A stretch of 64,000 nt of DNA from Campylobacter upsaliensis (GCF_900637395.1 NZ_LR134372.1:744001-808000), one strand, 5' to 3'; shown: positions 27,733 through 38,806, counted from the stretch's first letter. Made by a program: numbers and translations. Notes: generated by a model from the letters alone, not told the origin.

Positions 27733-28483
27733 TGCTTTATTATGGGGAATTTTGGGGGCGGTTTTGGGGTCATTTTGTGCGAGTTTTGTAAGTCGAATTT
27801 GTGAAAAAAAGCCCCTTTTTGCTATGCGTTCTTTTTGCTTTTCTTGTGAAAAAAAGCTTGGATTTTTAGAGCTTGTGCCTATTTTTTCTTATCTTTTTTT
27901 AAAAGCGCGTTGTAAAACTTGCGGTGTAAAAATTCCTCTTATGTGCTTTTTGAGTGAAATTTTTGGCATTTTTTTGATTTATCTTGCCTCATTTTGTGCG
28001 AAATCTTTTAAAGAATTTCTTGCTTTAACGCTTTTTCTTTTTGTGTGCTTTAGCCTTTCTTTGATTGATTTAAGATTAAAAGCTGTGCCAAATTTCTTAC
28101 TTTGGATCGGCTTTTTTACTGCTTGTTTGCTAAAAATTTTAGAAAGTCATCTCAATGCTTTTGATATGAGTATTTTTCATTTTTTTATGGACGCTTTTAT
28201 GTTTGCTGGTTTTATTTTTTTACTTAAAAGTTTTATTTTATTTTTGAAAAATTTCAAAAAACAAGAGCTTGAAGAAAATTTAGGCGATGCTGACATTATA
28301 TTATTAGCGGCTTTTGCTGGGGCTTTTGGTTTTATGGGGGCGTTTTATGTTCTTTTCATCGCTGCGTTTTTATCCTTGCCCTTTTTTTATTTTGCTTTTA
28401 AAAAAGGAGAAAAAGAGCTTGCCTTTTTGCCTTTTATAAGTCTTGCTATGTGTGTATATTTAGTCGTTGGGAGAGTATTTTGA
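27722..28483 (+). CDS. Prepilin leader peptidase/N-methyltransferase (A24 family)
   Basis: Inner-membrane aspartic protease of 253 aa that cuts and methylates type IV-like prepilins or pseudopilins, in Campylobacter probably for the Type II-like DNA-uptake system. TTG start, overlapping uppS by 11 bases. The N-terminal methylase loop has the two Cys pairs C39/C42 and C64/C67. The catalytic aspartates are Asp116 (SLIDLRLK) and Asp189 (GDADIILL). About eight hydrophobic segments are present. Confidence 0.9.
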   Translation: MENNALLWGILGAVLGSFCASFVSRICEKKPLFAMRSFCFSCEKKLGFLELVPIFSYLFLKARCKTCGVKIPLMCFLSEIFGIFLIYLASFCAKSFKEFLALTLFLFVCFSLSLIDLRLKAVPNFLLWIGFFTACLLKILESHLNAFDMSIFHFFMDAFMFAGFIFLLKSFILFLKNFKKQELEENLGDADIILLAAFAGAFGFMGAFYVLFIAAFLSLPFFYFAFKKGEKELAFLPFISLAMCVYLVVGRVF

Positions 28484-29505
28484 AGCTTATATTTAAGTAT
28501 ATTTTAAATCAATTTTTAGGGACACATCTTTCTATTTTTCTAGTGCTTTTTGGCATTGTTTCTATGGTATTTTTTATCCAAATTGCGAATCTTACTTCAA
28601 GCATTGAGATTAGTTTTTTAGACCTTTTTAAGCTTTATGGCTTTATGCTGCCACGCATTTTGATTTTTACTTTACCACTTGCCTTTTTTGTGGCACTGAC
28701 CTTAGCTCTTTATAGGCTTTCTAAAGAAAATGAAAGTGTTGTCTTTTTTACGCTTGGTTTTACGCCTTTAAAAATGGCACAATTTTTCCTTAAAATCGCC
28801 ACATTTTTAAGTGTTTTAATGCTTGGCGTTGCTTTAGTGATGATACCTATTGTGTATCAATTACAAAAAAATTTCGTTGATTATAAAAAAACGCAAATTA
28901 AATTTAATTATAAAACAGGTGAATTTGGACAAAAATTTTTAGATTGGATGATTTTTATACAAGATGAAAAGGAGGGGGGGTATGAAAATATCATTATGTA
29001 TCACCCAAAAAGCACTGATAATTTAAAAGAGCAACTCATCATCGCTAAGGAGGCGAATTTAGAGCGTTCAAACGAGGGCTTTGCTTTTAGGCTTAGTGCA
29101 GGGAAAATGTATAATTTTGACGCAGATGAGGCTCTATTTATCGGTGAGTTTGAAAATTTGGTTGTTAATACAAAATTTAGTGATAATTTAGGGCAAACTA
29201 AGGCATTTTACGAATACTGGGACGACATTAACACAAATGCCGATAAGGCTAGGGAATTTGTAATGTATGTTTGTATAAGCTTATTTCCTTTAGCTAGCAC
29301 ACTTTTTGCCCTTAGTTTTGGAATTGTAACTTACCGCTATGAAAAAGGTTTTATTTATCTAGGTATGTTTGGGGTGATCGCCGTTTATTTTGGGCTTTTA
29401 TCGAGTTTATACAAGCCTCCTTTATTGATGAGCTTTTTGATTTTTAGCTTTGCTTTTGCGGCTTCTATTATATGCTTTAAAAAGATGATAATGAGTCGTT
29501 ATTAA
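28480..29505 (+). CDS. LptF/LptG-family permease for lipopolysaccharide export
   Basis: Transmembrane component of the lipooligosaccharide transporter (YjgP/YjgQ family), 341 aa. Three N-terminal membrane segments lie within residues 1-115, then a periplasmic beta-jellyroll region, then three more at the C-terminus. I place the start at the TTG of 28480, which follows a clear GGGAGAG site and gives MKLIFKYILNQF; a GTG 30 bases upstream is in frame but has no ribosome site. F or G type is not decided. A run of seven G at 28974-28980 lies in the coding sequence and is in frame here. Confidence 0.87.
   Translation: MKLIFKYILNQFLGTHLSIFLVLFGIVSMVFFIQIANLTSSIEISFLDLFKLYGFMLPRILIFTLPLAFFVALTLALYRLSKENESVVFFTLGFTPLKMAQFFLKIATFLSVLMLGVALVMIPIVYQLQKNFVDYKKTQIKFNYKTGEFGQKFLDWMIFIQDEKEGGYENIIMYHPKSTDNLKEQLIIAKEANLERSNEGFAFRLSAGKMYNFDADEALFIGEFENLVVNTKFSDNLGQTKAFYEYWDDINTNADKAREFVMYVCISLFPLASTLFALSFGIVTYRYEKGFIYLGMFGVIAVYFGLLSSLYKPPLLMSFLIFSFAFAASIICFKKMIMSRY
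28974..28980 (+). repeat. Short poly-G tract (G7) inside the LptF/G gene
   Basis: Seven G in the codons for Glu-Gly-Gly. It is near the lower limit at which Campylobacter tracts vary in length. The frame is open in this copy. Confidence 0.75.
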
Positions 29506-30227
29506 TGCGTCTTAAGCTCGTTTTCTCCTATGATGGCTCGGCTTTTTTAGGCTCTGCTTCTCAGCCTCATTTAAATTCCGTCCAAGATGCCTTAGCGGCG
29601 GCTCTTGCTCATCTTGGCATTTTCTCTCCTGTGCTATTTGCTTCACGCACAGATAAGGGTGTGCATGCCCTTCGTGCGGTAGCTTGTGTGGAGTGTGGAG
29701 AGCATTTTAAAGACTTAGTCTATCTTAAAAGGCAAATAAATCGCTTTGCTCACCCTTTCATACACATTAAAAGCTTAGAGAGGGTGAGCGAAAATTATGC
29801 TGTGCGTTTTGATGTGAGGGCTAGGGAGTATCGCTACATCTTTCATCACGGGGAATTTAACCCCTTTTTAAGCCCTTATGTGTGCTTTAGTGAGCGTTTT
29901 GACATCAAAAGAGCAAATGAGCTTTTAAGTCATTTTGTAGGAGAAAAGGACTTTAAATTTTTTCAAAAAGCAGGTGGAAGTGCGAAAACTAGCGTTAGGA
30001 TTATGTTTATAGCTAAGGCTTACACGCATAAAAATTTAAGCGTATTTCGATTTAGGGCTAATGGCTTTTTAAGAGCGCAAATAAGACTAAGTGTGGCTAG
30101 CGTTATGGCGGTGCTAAGGGGAGAATTAAGCGAAGATAAATTAAAAGAGCAAATCGAAGCTAAAAAATGCCATTATCGCTTTTTAGCTCCAGCAAATGGG
30201 CTTTATTTAAGCCGTATTATTTATTAA
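29505..30227 (+). CDS. truA: tRNA pseudouridine(38-40) synthase TruA
   Basis: Modifies U38-U40 in the tRNA anticodon arm. 240 aa. The catalytic Asp50 is in ASRTDKGVHALRAV. The paired halves carry REYRYIFHHGEFNPF and RANGFLRAQIRLSVASVM. The ATG shares an A with the previous stop (TAATG), so it is coupled to the LptF/G gene. Its last 11 bases overlap the end of the DUF2920 gene on the other strand. Confidence 0.94.
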   Translation: MRLKLVFSYDGSAFLGSASQPHLNSVQDALAAALAHLGIFSPVLFASRTDKGVHALRAVACVECGEHFKDLVYLKRQINRFAHPFIHIKSLERVSENYAVRFDVRAREYRYIFHHGEFNPFLSPYVCFSERFDIKRANELLSHFVGEKDFKFFQKAGGSAKTSVRIMFIAKAYTHKNLSVFRFRANGFLRAQIRLSVASVMAVLRGELSEDKLKEQIEAKKCHYRFLAPANGLYLSRIIY

Positions 30228-31448
30228 GAATTTCGCACAAAAAGCCCTCATTTGTATCTTTAAAGCGGTAAATTTTTTCTTTACAAGGATAGCTTATCTC
30301 ATTATATGAGGGAATTTCTTGTGTTTGATTTTGCATTTTTTCTAAAATAATGGGCAATTCTTTCTTAATCATCGCCTTATCGCTCATTCTTAAGCCGTGA
30401 TCTAGGCTTTTAAGAAGTCGTCCGTCAAGCTCACTTTCATCTTTTATCAAATGTAAAGTCGCATCAAATCCTAAATGTTTGTAAATTTCGTAAAGATTTT
30501 GCTTGTCTTTGGAGGGATTAAGCTCATCAATAAGACTATGATAACTTACAAAAATGGTGCGAGGATTTGCCCTTTTTTGAATTTCTAAATGCGTAGGATT
30601 TAAAATAGACCTTATAAGATAGCAATCATCGCTAAAATAGTATTTTGAAGCAGGATCTCTAGTCCAAAGAGTTTTGGTGTAGTATTGATTTTGATTATGT
30701 GGGTAGCTATCTATGGCATCGCAGGTTTTGCTTTCGCGTCCTAGTATGAATTTAACCTGCGGTAAAGCCGAGCCTGAATTATCAAAAACGCCATCAACAT
30801 ACCAAGGAGCAATTTTGCTAATGAGTAGAGCCAAATAGCCTCCATAACTTCCCCCAGCGTAAATTTTAGGCAGCTTTAAAATGCTACCCCCCCCCCCCCG
30901 ATAATTTGATCTAAATGCTTAAGAGCATTGATATAATCAATAGCCGACATTATCCCTGCATTTTCATACTCATCTCGTGCTGGCACAGTGCCTAGTGTAA
31001 ATTCTAGTTGAAAATCTTTTGCCATTATGCCTTGACTTTTAAGCTCTGCGACTCTTTGGATTAATTTTTGTGCAGCAAAGGGTGCGTTTTGCTCATTAAT
31101 ATTTTTTGAGTCCCAAGCTATACTTTCAAAATAGCTCTTAATCCTCTCTACATCTTCTTTTTCAAACACATTTTTAGCACTATATTTAGATTCTGTGGAT
31201 ATTCTTCTATGTATGGCGTGATGATAGACTTGTACGCAGATGACATTGAAATTTTTGGCTATATTTTCTCTTTCAAAATCATAAAATTTGATATTTTTAG
31301 TCGCTCCCCAGCCTCCCACCATAAAAACAAGGGCTTTGGGGCTTTTGCTTGTATCGTAACTTATGCGGTATTCAAGTTTGGCTTTTCTTTTAAGATCTAA
31401 TTCTACATCATCACAAGAGTGGATTAAAAATTTTTGACTTTTTAGCAT
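30217..31448 (-). pseudogene. DUF2920-family alpha/beta hydrolase, phase-variable, off at a C13 tract
   Basis: From the ATG at 31448 the frame runs 190 codons to 30876. It breaks in a run of 13 C (13 G on the coding strand) at 30887-30899. The frame after the tract continues GSILKLPKIYAGGSYGGYLALL to the stop at 30217. Eleven or 14 G would join both parts into about 410 residues, the length usual for this family. AGGSYGGY is the nucleophile elbow of an alpha/beta hydrolase, and its loss in the off state removes the active site. C. jejuni has several DUF2920 paralogues (the 617 family), many with G tracts and some near the flagellin-glycosylation genes. The reaction is unknown. Confidence 0.88.
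30887..30899 (+). repeat. Poly-C tract, 13 C
   Basis: Homopolymer on the plus strand, read as poly-G in the DUF2920 gene. The present length gives a frameshift and TAA soon after (30876-30878). Adding one or removing two bases restores the frame. Confidence 0.97.
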
Positions 31449-31459
31449 TATAAGCCTTT

Positions 31460-32515
31460 CTAAATTTTAGTTAAATAAACGCCACTTTCTAAATGAGGCG
31501 TGAGAGCAAACTGATCAAAAAGGGCGAAATTTGTAATAGTGTGCGTTTTTGTGAGTTTGATTAAATTTTCTTTAAGGCTTGCAGGATTACAAGAAATGTA
31601 AATGATGTGATGATAATTTTGAGCTAATTCTATCACGCTTTCTTCAAGTCCAGCCCTTGGAGGGTCAAGGAGAATATGGGAAAAATGAAAGCTATCTAAA
31701 TCAATGTCCTTAAGTCTAAAAAACTCCCTCTCTTTTTTTAAAGCCTTGCTTAATTCCTCACTCGAAAGCCTTGCAAAATGGATATTTGTAGCATTATTTA
31801 AAGTGCAGTTTTTAAGGGCGTAGGCTATGTTTTTTTTGCTAAGTTCTGTGGCTAAAATTTGCTTAAAAGAAGAGGCTAGGGCGAGGGTAAAATTTCCATA
31901 CCCGCAATAAAGCTCCAAAAGGTCGTTTTTTTCCTCAGTTGAAATTTGCTTTAAAACCCACTCTATCATCTTTTCATTGATGTAAGTATTAGGCTGTATG
32001 AAGCAGTCATTGTCAAATTCATAATGAATCGCCTCTCCTTTAATGTCTAAAACCTGCCTTAAGTTTTCTTTACCAAAAACAAGCTTTTTACCTTTGCTTC
32101 TTGCAATGAGATTAAGATTTAAATTTCGAGCTAAATTCGCTAAATTTTCTTTAAGGGTGCTAATGTCTTTATGGTAAAGTAAGGTTACACTAAGTTCTTT
32201 TTTACTTGCTAAAAATTCCACTCCAAAAAGCTTATTTTTAAGCGTATTATCATCATTTAGTGCTTTTAAGAGCTTTGGCATTAAAAGACAAATTTTTTCA
32301 TCAACAAAGTCTAAATTTTCTACGATGTATTTTTTTCTTCCATTAAACATCGCATAAAAAATCACACCATTTTCATTATGAAAAAAGCTTAATTCAACTC
32401 TCGTTCTAAAATGAGAAGTAGGGGAGCTAAAAAGCTCAAATTCCCCCTTATAAAAGGGAGCAAAAAATTCTCTTGCAAAATGAGCTTTTTCTTTAAAATT
32501 TGTGGGAAAATTCAT
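31460..32515 (-). CDS. trmA: tRNA (uracil-5-)-methyltransferase TrmA
   Basis: Makes ribothymidine at tRNA position 54 using AdoMet. 351 aa from the ATG at 32515, which overlaps the upstream stop by one base (TGATG). A TTG just before is in frame but not needed. The AdoMet site is [16 protein letters not shown], with the conserved ILLDPPRAG loop and the catalytic nucleophile in [13 protein letters not shown]. The RNA-binding Gln-rich stretch [19 protein letters not shown] also matches TrmA rather than RumA, and the Cys cluster for Fe-S of RumA is absent. Confidence 0.93.
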   Translation of the reverse strand: MNFPTNFKEKAHFAREFFAPFYKGEFELFSSPTSHFRTRVELSFFHNENGVIFYAMFNGRKKYIVENLDFVDEKICLLMPKLLKALNDDNTLKNKLFGVEFLASKKELSVTLLYHKDISTLKENLANLARNLNLNLIARSKGKKLVFGKENLRQVLDIKGEAIHYEFDNDCFIQPNTYINEKMIEWVLKQISTEEKNDLLELYCGYGNFTLALASSFKQILATELSKKNIAYALKNCTLNNATNIHFARLSSEELSKALKKEREFFRLKDIDLDSFHFSHILLDPPRAGLEESVIELAQNYHHIIYISCNPASLKENLIKLTKTHTITNFALFDQFALTPHLESGVYLTKI

Positions 32516-34221
32516 CAAGTCTTTTTACCGAAAATACGCAATAAAATAAAAATAAGAATTAAGTCCAAAGGTAAAACTATCCATACACTCAAACCCAAAG
32601 TTACCGGTAAATAACCCGCAAATAAAGATATAAAACATATGAAAATGGCATAAGGCATTTGCGTTTTAACATGGGCTAAAAGCTCACATTTGCTTGCCAT
32701 AGATGAAAGTATCGTGGTGTCCGAAATGGGTGAGCAGTGATCTCCAAAAATAGCTCCTGTTAATACAGCGGAAATATTGATAACCATATAATGATGTAGT
32801 TGAGCATCCATCAATTCATTATGCACCCCCAAGCCTATGGCAAGTGGCACGGTAAGTGGCATTAAAATACCCATTGTTCCATAACTAGTGCCTGTTGATA
32901 GAGATACAACGGAAGAAAGTAAAAATACAATCAAAGGCAAAAGATAAAGCGGCAAAGTGTCAGAAAGTAAATCAACTAGATAAATAGAAGTGCCTAAATC
33001 TTTAATGACGGAAGATAGGGGCCAAGCACACATTAAAATAATGACCGTAATAATCATCATTCTCCAGCCATAAGTCCAAGTCATTATTCCCTCTTTTAGT
33101 GTGAAAATTTTTCTATAAACCCCCATAATGATAGCGACAATACTTGCAAGAAATGCTGCTTGAAATAAGGCTGTGGCTGTATCTGCCGATGAAAAAGTCT
33201 CTCTTAAAGCAAGGAGGCTTAGGGGTGCAAGTTCGATTTGAGCTTTTAAATTAGTATCTTCAATATTAGCATAACCGCTAAAATAAAAGCCTACAAAGGA
33301 AAAAACGATTAAAATACCAAGAGGAATCGTAGCGTTTGAAGCTTTTAAATCAATGCCTTCTTTAGGTTCTAAAAGCTTGTCTTCAAGATTTTCACTCGCA
33401 TTTTGTATCGTGCTAAAATCGATGTTTTTAGCGTGTCTTTGAGCTTGTAGCATAGGACCAAATTCTCTTTCTTGTAGTATGGTAAAAAGTACAAAAGCAA
33501 GCATAAGAATATTATAAAAGCGATAAGGTAAAGTTTGTATAAAAATTTCAAAGGCGTTAATTTGCTCTCTACTTTGATTAAGAGCGAGAAAGAGCTTATC
33601 GTCTATCAAATCATAGCCTTGCTTAATGACAGAAAGTTCAAAGCCTATCCAAGTGGAGATAATGGCAAGTCCAGCAATGGGTGCTGCCGTAGAATCCATA
33701 ATGAAAGCAAGTTTTTCGCGAGAAATTTTAAATTTATCCGTTAATGGACGCATAATAGGACCAACAATAAAAGAATTAGCATAATCATCAAAAAAGATAA
33801 AGCAACCCATAAACCAAGTGGCAAGTTGAGAGCTTTTAGCTTTTTTGGCTTTTTTAGCAAACCAAGTGGCAACAGCCTTTGTTCCACCCATTTTAGTGAT
33901 TAAAGCTACCATACCACCTATGGTAAGCATTTGTAAGATAATACCAGCATTAGAAGTGTTAGCCAAAGATTCTACTGCTTTTTTGACAAAAATCACAAAG
34001 CTATTAACGAGAGCGTAAAAAATATTTTGCTCCACCAAGGCGAGCATAAAGCCACCGCTTAAAGCTCCTATAAATAAAGATAAAATTACATCTTTTGTTA
34101 TAAAAGCTAAAGTAATAGCAATAATGGGCGGCAAAAGACTAAAAATACCAAAAAACTGAGCATTAAAAGTCGCATCACCAAATAAAAATAAGGGGGTAAA
34201 ACATAATAACAATATTTTCAT
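32515..34221 (-). CDS. NhaC-family Na+/H+ antiporter
   Basis: Inner-membrane antiporter of 568 aa with about 12-13 membrane segments. It starts with a signal-anchor-like stretch ([15 protein letters not shown]). Conserved polar stretches inside the membrane are [48 protein letters not shown] and [16 protein letters not shown], all characteristic of the NhaC-like transporters. The likely role is Na+ extrusion and pH balance. C. jejuni has it in the same place between trmA and the SDR gene. An amino-acid exchanger function, as in some relatives, is not ruled out. Confidence 0.88.
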   Translation of the reverse strand: MKILLLCFTPLFLFGDATFNAQFFGIFSLLPPIIAITLAFITKDVILSLFIGALSGGFMLALVEQNIFYALVNSFVIFVKKAVESLANTSNAGIILQMLTIGGMVALITKMGGTKAVATWFAKKAKKAKSSQLATWFMGCFIFFDDYANSFIVGPIMRPLTDKFKISREKLAFIMDSTAAPIAGLAIISTWIGFELSVIKQGYDLIDDKLFLALNQSREQINAFEIFIQTLPYRFYNILMLAFVLFTILQEREFGPMLQAQRHAKNIDFSTIQNASENLEDKLLEPKEGIDLKASNATIPLGILIVFSFVGFYFSGYANIEDTNLKAQIELAPLSLLALRETFSSADTATALFQAAFLASIVAIIMGVYRKIFTLKEGIMTWTYGWRMMIITVIILMCAWPLSSVIKDLGTSIYLVDLLSDTLPLYLLPLIVFLLSSVVSLSTGTSYGTMGILMPLTVPLAIGLGVHNELMDAQLHHYMVINISAVLTGAIFGDHCSPISDTTILSSMASKCELLAHVKTQMPYAIFICFISLFAGYLPVTLGLSVWIVLPLDLILIFILLRIFGKKT

Positions 34222-34970
34222 TGTATCCTTTCAGTGTGAGTTCCTGCCCAAGTTTGTGTTATAGGCATAAGTTCGATTTTATTTACATTAATGTGTGGCG
34301 GAAGATGAATAATGGACATTACCACCCTAGCAATATCTTCTGCCGTGATAAATTTAGTATCTTCATAAACGGCATTTGCTTGAGCCTTATCTCCTTTAAA
34401 ACGCACTTCGCTAAATTCAGTTTTGCAAAGTCCGGGCGCTATGTTTGTAACCTTAATATTTGTTCCTCTTAAATCATTTCTTAACGCCCTAGAAAACTGC
34501 CCCACAAAGGCTTTCGTTCCGCAATAAACATTACCACCGAAATACGCCACATTTTCCGCTATGGAGCCAAGATTAAAAATATAGGCATTTTCTTGCCTTC
34601 TTAAAAGCGGTATAACAGCCCTTGCTACATATAAAAAGCCCTTGACATTAGTATCGACCATAGCGTCAATGTCATCAAGGCTTAATTTATCAAATTCCTC
34701 AAGTCCTAAGGCTAGTCCGGCATTATTAAAAAGCACGGAAATGTTTTGAAATTCGCTAGGCAGAGTAGCCACAGCTTCAAAAAGTTCTTTTTTCTTTCTT
34801 ACATCAAGATTAAGCGTGTGAATTTCTTCTTTATAAAGCTCTTTAAGCTTGTCTAATCTTTCTTTGCGTCTTGCTAGAGCAACGACCTTAAAGTCCTCAT
34901 TGATAAAGGCTTTCACACAAGCCTCTCCAAAACCAGAACTCGCACCCGTGATAAAAGCAACCTTCTTCAT
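34218..34970 (-). CDS. Short-chain dehydrogenase/reductase, YdfG-like
   Basis: NADP-dependent oxidoreductase of the classical SDR family, 250 aa. Cofactor motif TGASSGFGEA (residues 8-17), NNAG at 82-85, catalytic Ser136, Tyr149 and Lys153 (YCGTK). The basic residues ALARRKERLD after the second strand favour NADP. Its closest type by motif is 3-hydroxy acid/L-allo-threonine dehydrogenase YdfG, but I cannot fix the substrate. It overlaps the nhaC-like gene by four bases and touches the ankyrin gene end. Confidence 0.85.
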   Translation of the reverse strand: MKKVAFITGASSGFGEACVKAFINEDFKVVALARRKERLDKLKELYKEEIHTLNLDVRKKKELFEAVATLPSEFQNISVLFNNAGLALGLEEFDKLSLDDIDAMVDTNVKGFLYVARAVIPLLRRQENAYIFNLGSIAENVAYFGGNVYCGTKAFVGQFSRALRNDLRGTNIKVTNIAPGLCKTEFSEVRFKGDKAQANAVYEDTKFITAEDIARVVMSIIHLPPHINVNKIELMPITQTWAGTHTERIQ

Positions 34971-36205
34971 TATTCTAAATTTTCTCCATAAAATAAATTT
35001 TCATTTTCCTTAAGCCCTAAGCTTCTGAGGTAAATGGCGTTTTCTTCTTTATCTGCCATTAGGGCGAAGTCAAGCGCATTAAAGCCTAAATCATCAACAG
35101 CAAAAATGTCCGCCTTTTTTTCTACCAAAAGCTTTAACATAGCGACATTAGAAAAACTAGCAGCGTGCATAAAGACATTTTTAGAAGTATGCTCTAAGGC
35201 ACAAAGTGTGATGAAATAGGGCGTTGTATTGTTAGCATTAAGGGCTAATTTTTCATTATTATTAATATATTTGGCATTGACATTTGCACCCTTTTCTATG
35301 AGAAGTTTAGCGACTTCATCTTGATGAAATTCTAAGGCGTAAAAGAGTGGAGTTTTGCCAAAAGCGTTGGCGTGATTGACATTTGCACCTTTTTGGATTA
35401 AAAATTCTACATTTTGCTTATTTTCTAAAGCGTAAAAAATGGCACTTTCATAGCCTTCGTTTAAATCAAATCCAAATTTTAAAAGCATATTAATAATTTT
35501 AATATCTCTAGCATTTAAGAGGGCTGACCTTAAGGCGAGATTAAGCTCGGCAAGAGAAGGGCTATTTGCCATAATATATTGCTCTAAATGCACTTCGTCA
35601 TAATTTTTATTTGCCATCATTTTAGCAAGAGTGCTGATATCTTTATGGATTTTACTCTCTCCAACAGCCCAGTTTAAAAATTCGTTTAAGGCATTGCTTG
35701 TGAAATAAATATTACTTCCTTTATCAAATTTAAAATTTCTTTCAAAATAAGCTTCTAAAGGCTCAATGGCTTTATTATATTCTTTCCAAAATTCTCTATA
35801 AAGTCTAAAATTTCCTATACTTTGATACGCCCAGTAGCGAAAATATGCCTTTAAAGCATTATTTCTCTCTTCTGTATCCTTTGCGTCTGCGAGTTTTTTT
35901 TGGTAGGTTTGGGGACTTAGGGCGATTTCTAAAAGCAAATATTGAAATTCTTTCAATTTATCAAAATAGCTAAGTCCTGAGCAAATGCTATTGTTTCCAC
36001 GAATTTGATTAGAAAGCTCATAAAGCTTTTGTGTTATAGCTTGATTTTTAAGAGAAAATTCGCAAGTTTGAAGATTGTCAAGCAATTCTTTTTGATTTAA
36101 ATCAATTTTTTGATTAAAAATTTTTGCCTTATTTTCTATAACAAATTCGCAATTTGCCAAGCCAAAACTTAGCAAAATTACACTTAAAAAAATTAAAATT
36201 TTCAT
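34970..36205 (-). CDS. Periplasmic ankyrin-repeat protein
   Basis: 411 aa with a signal peptide at residues 1-18 (cut near ANCEF). The N-terminal half is helical and has no family I know. From about residue 215 to 400 there are ankyrin-type repeats, seen in LNLALRSALLNARDIKIINMLL, NVEFLIQKGANVNHANAFGK and DEVAKLLIEKGANVNAKY. Such proteins usually bind other proteins. C. jejuni has an equivalent next to acnB. The LANC sequence at the signal end is not a good lipobox because of Asn before Cys. The gene follows acnB after 25 bases. Confidence 0.85.
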   Translation of the reverse strand: MKILIFLSVILLSFGLANCEFVIENKAKIFNQKIDLNQKELLDNLQTCEFSLKNQAITQKLYELSNQIRGNNSICSGLSYFDKLKEFQYLLLEIALSPQTYQKKLADAKDTEERNNALKAYFRYWAYQSIGNFRLYREFWKEYNKAIEPLEAYFERNFKFDKGSNIYFTSNALNEFLNWAVGESKIHKDISTLAKMMANKNYDEVHLEQYIMANSPSLAELNLALRSALLNARDIKIINMLLKFGFDLNEGYESAIFYALENKQNVEFLIQKGANVNHANAFGKTPLFYALEFHQDEVAKLLIEKGANVNAKYINNNEKLALNANNTTPYFITLCALEHTSKNVFMHAASFSNVAMLKLLVEKKADIFAVDDLGFNALDFALMADKEENAIYLRSLGLKENENLFYGENLE

Positions 36206-36219
36206 TTTAACCCTTACAA

Positions 36220-36245
36220 AAGCTAGAGTTTTAGTCCTCTAGCTT
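36220..36245 (-). terminator. Hairpin at the end of acnB
   Basis: On the minus strand AAGCTAGAG and CTCTAGCTT form a nine-base stem with an eight-base loop holding the acnB stop codon. Only a short run of T follows, and the start of the ankyrin gene is close, so it may attenuate rather than fully stop transcription. Confidence 0.5.
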
Positions 36246-38777
36246 GAAATTTTGTATCTCATTAAAATTAAGATATTTGTAAATATTTGCTTTGTTTGCG
36301 TCATTGAGTTTATCTTTGACGATTTGCAAATATTCTTCTTTATTGGGAATTTTACCTAAAATTGCACACACGGCTGCAAGTTCCGCGCTACCAAGATACA
36401 CCTTAGCACCCATTCCCATTCTATTGTCAAAATTTCTCGTTGAAGTGGAGAAAACGACAGCACCATCATTAACCCTAGCTTGATTTCCCATACATAAGGA
36501 ACAGCCCGGCACCTCTATCCTAGCACCTGCCGCACCAAAGATACTATAATAACCCTCGTTAATTAGTTGAGCCTTATCCATTTTAGTCGGTGGCACAACC
36601 CAAAGGCGTGTTTTAAGTATGCCTTTGTCTTTTAAAATTTCACCTAAAGCTCTATAATGCCCTATATTTGTCATACAAGAGCCAACAAAAACTTCATCGA
36701 TATTTTGTGGGCGTTTAGGATCTTGCAAAATTTCACTTAAGGTCGCTACATCATCAGGGTCATTAGGACACGCCAAAATAGGCTCTTTAATCTCATTTAA
36801 ATCGATTTCAAGCACATAAGCATATTTTGCGTCCTTATCTGCTCTTAAAAGAGTAGGATTTTTAAGCCACTCTTTCATTTTTTCCGCTCTTCTTTTAAGT
36901 GTGTCTCGATTTTCATATCCAGCTTTAATCATTGCTTCTATAAGGCTTATATTTGATTTAATATATTCGCTCACGCTTGCTTCATTTAAATCCACACAGC
37001 AAGCCGCCGCACTTCTTTCAGCTGAAGCGTCGCTTAATTCAAAGGCTTGTTCGACTTTTAAATCTGGTAAGCCTTCAATTTCTAAAATTTTACCGGCAAA
37101 AATGTTCTTTTTATTTTGCTTTTCTACGCTTAATTTTCCGTCCTTAATCGCATAATAGGGGATAGCATTAACTAAATCTCTTAGGGTAACTCCGGGTTGT
37201 AACTCTCCACGAAAGCGCACCAAAACACTTTCAGGCACATTTAAAGGCATAGCGCCCGTTACCGCCGCAAAGGCTACAAGCCCACTTCCTGCTGGGAAAG
37301 AAATGCCGATAGGAAAACGCGTATGCGAGTCTCCGCCTGTTCCCACGCTATCAGGTAAAACAAAGCGGTTAAGCCAAGAGTGGATAACGCCGTCTCCAGG
37401 CTTTAAGCTCACGCCTCCACGACTTGTGATGAAATTTGGTAGGGTTTTGTGGAGCTTAGAATCGCTTATTTTAGGATAAGCTGCTGTATGGCAAAAGCTT
37501 TGCATTACAAAATCTGCATTAAAGCCAAGACTAGCAAGCTCCTTAATCTCATCTCTTGTCATCGGTCCTGTGGTATCTTGTGAGCCAACCGTCAAAGTCA
37601 TAGGCTCTATATACATACCAGCTCTCACGCCCTCAACGCCACAAGCACGCCCTAGCATTTTTTGTGCTAGAGTGTAGCCTCCCTCGCTTACTTTTGGCTG
37701 CTCTGGTTTGATGAAAATATTTTCATTTTCAAGCTTTAAAAATTCTCTCGCCTTAGCACAAAGCCCACGCCCTATGATAAGAGGGATTCTTCCACCTGCT
37801 CTTACTTCATCGATGATGGTATTGGGGCTTAGTTTAAATTCGCTAATAACCGAGCCATTTTTAATAATTTTACCCTCATAAGTATGAATTTCAAACTCAT
37901 CGCCCATTTCGAGCTGACTTACATCGCAAACGATAGGTAAAGCTCCGCTATCTTGAGCGGTATTAAAGAAAATTGGTGCTATGGTTGAGCCTAGTATGAT
38001 GCCCCCACTATGTTTATTTGGCACACCTTTAATCTCTTTTCCTAAATGCCATTGTATGGAATTGATAGCAGATTTCCTACTTGAGCCTGTGCCGACTACA
38101 TCGCCGACATAAACGACTTCGCGACCGCTTTTTTTAATCTCTTTTATTTTTTCTAAAGAACCGGCTTGTCTTACTTTTAGCATAGCATTAGCGTGGAGTG
38201 GGATATCGCTTCTTGTAAAAGCATCGCCAGCGGGACTTAAGTCGTCCGTATTTGTTTCTCCAGCGACCTTAAAAACTATGCATTTGATTACTTCAGGGAG
38301 TTTTTCTTTTTTTAAAAACCACTCCGCATTTGCCCAGCTTTGTAAAATTTCTTTAGCATAAGCATTAGTTTGGCTTAATTCTGCTATGGTATGGAAATCA
38401 TCGTGGATAAAGATGATATTTTTAAGCACATCAGCGGCTTCTTTTGCTAAAGTTTCATTTTTTAAAGCTTCGATTAAAACTTTGACATTATAGCCACCTA
38501 GCATAGTTTCTAGCATTTTAAGGGCGCGTTTTTTATCGATTTTAGGGGCGTTAATTTGTCCTTTTAAAATTTGATCTAAAAATTCGCATTTGACTAAAGC
38601 AGCATCATCAACGCCAGGATTGACTCTTTCTTCTAAAAGTGTAGCTAAAAACTCATCATCACTTGTTTTAAGCAGCTCACAAAGGGCTTTTGTTTGTTCT
38701 ACGCTTAAAGCTAAAGGTGGAATGCCAAAAGTCGCTCTTTCTTTAACTAGAGCATCATATTCTTCTATAAAAGACAT
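36231..38777 (-). CDS. acnB: Aconitate hydratase B
   Basis: TCA-cycle aconitase converting citrate to isocitrate through a [4Fe-4S] cluster, 848 aa. AcnB domain order is visible: the HEAT-like domain first (about 1-155), then the swivel domain with [16 protein letters not shown], then the Fe-S core. Cluster cysteines lie in [11 protein letters not shown] and [11 protein letters not shown], the third probably in [11 protein letters not shown]. It supplies isocitrate to the icd gene further on at 49029. A strong AAGGAG site precedes the ATG, and an extended -10 lies 30 bases upstream. Confidence 0.95.
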   Translation of the reverse strand: MSFIEEYDALVKERATFGIPPLALSVEQTKALCELLKTSDDEFLATLLEERVNPGVDDAALVKCEFLDQILKGQINAPKIDKKRALKMLETMLGGYNVKVLIEALKNETLAKEAADVLKNIIFIHDDFHTIAELSQTNAYAKEILQSWANAEWFLKKEKLPEVIKCIVFKVAGETNTDDLSPAGDAFTRSDIPLHANAMLKVRQAGSLEKIKEIKKSGREVVYVGDVVGTGSSRKSAINSIQWHLGKEIKGVPNKHSGGIILGSTIAPIFFNTAQDSGALPIVCDVSQLEMGDEFEIHTYEGKIIKNGSVISEFKLSPNTIIDEVRAGGRIPLIIGRGLCAKAREFLKLENENIFIKPEQPKVSEGGYTLAQKMLGRACGVEGVRAGMYIEPMTLTVGSQDTTGPMTRDEIKELASLGFNADFVMQSFCHTAAYPKISDSKLHKTLPNFITSRGGVSLKPGDGVIHSWLNRFVLPDSVGTGGDSHTRFPIGISFPAGSGLVAFAAVTGAMPLNVPESVLVRFRGELQPGVTLRDLVNAIPYYAIKDGKLSVEKQNKKNIFAGKILEIEGLPDLKVEQAFELSDASAERSAAACCVDLNEASVSEYIKSNISLIEAMIKAGYENRDTLKRRAEKMKEWLKNPTLLRADKDAKYAYVLEIDLNEIKEPILACPNDPDDVATLSEILQDPKRPQNIDEVFVGSCMTNIGHYRALGEILKDKGILKTRLWVVPPTKMDKAQLINEGYYSIFGAAGARIEVPGCSLCMGNQARVNDGAVVFSTSTRNFDNRMGMGAKVYLGSAELAAVCAILGKIPNKEEYLQIVKDKLNDANKANIYKYLNFNEIQNFKLED

Positions 38778-38806
38778 CGCTTCTCCTTAATAATTTTTTA
38801 GTTGCA

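Noticed and set aside
28450-28479. GTG start of the LptF/G gene 30 bases upstream
   Set aside because: It has no ribosome site, while the TTG at 28480 has GGGAGAG at proper distance and gives the family's usual N-terminus.
30217-30834. A separate 205-residue gene starting with TTG at 30834
   Set aside because: It is the in-frame continuation of the DUF2920 gene after the C13 tract; the alpha/beta hydrolase motif spans the supposed start and there is no ribosome site.
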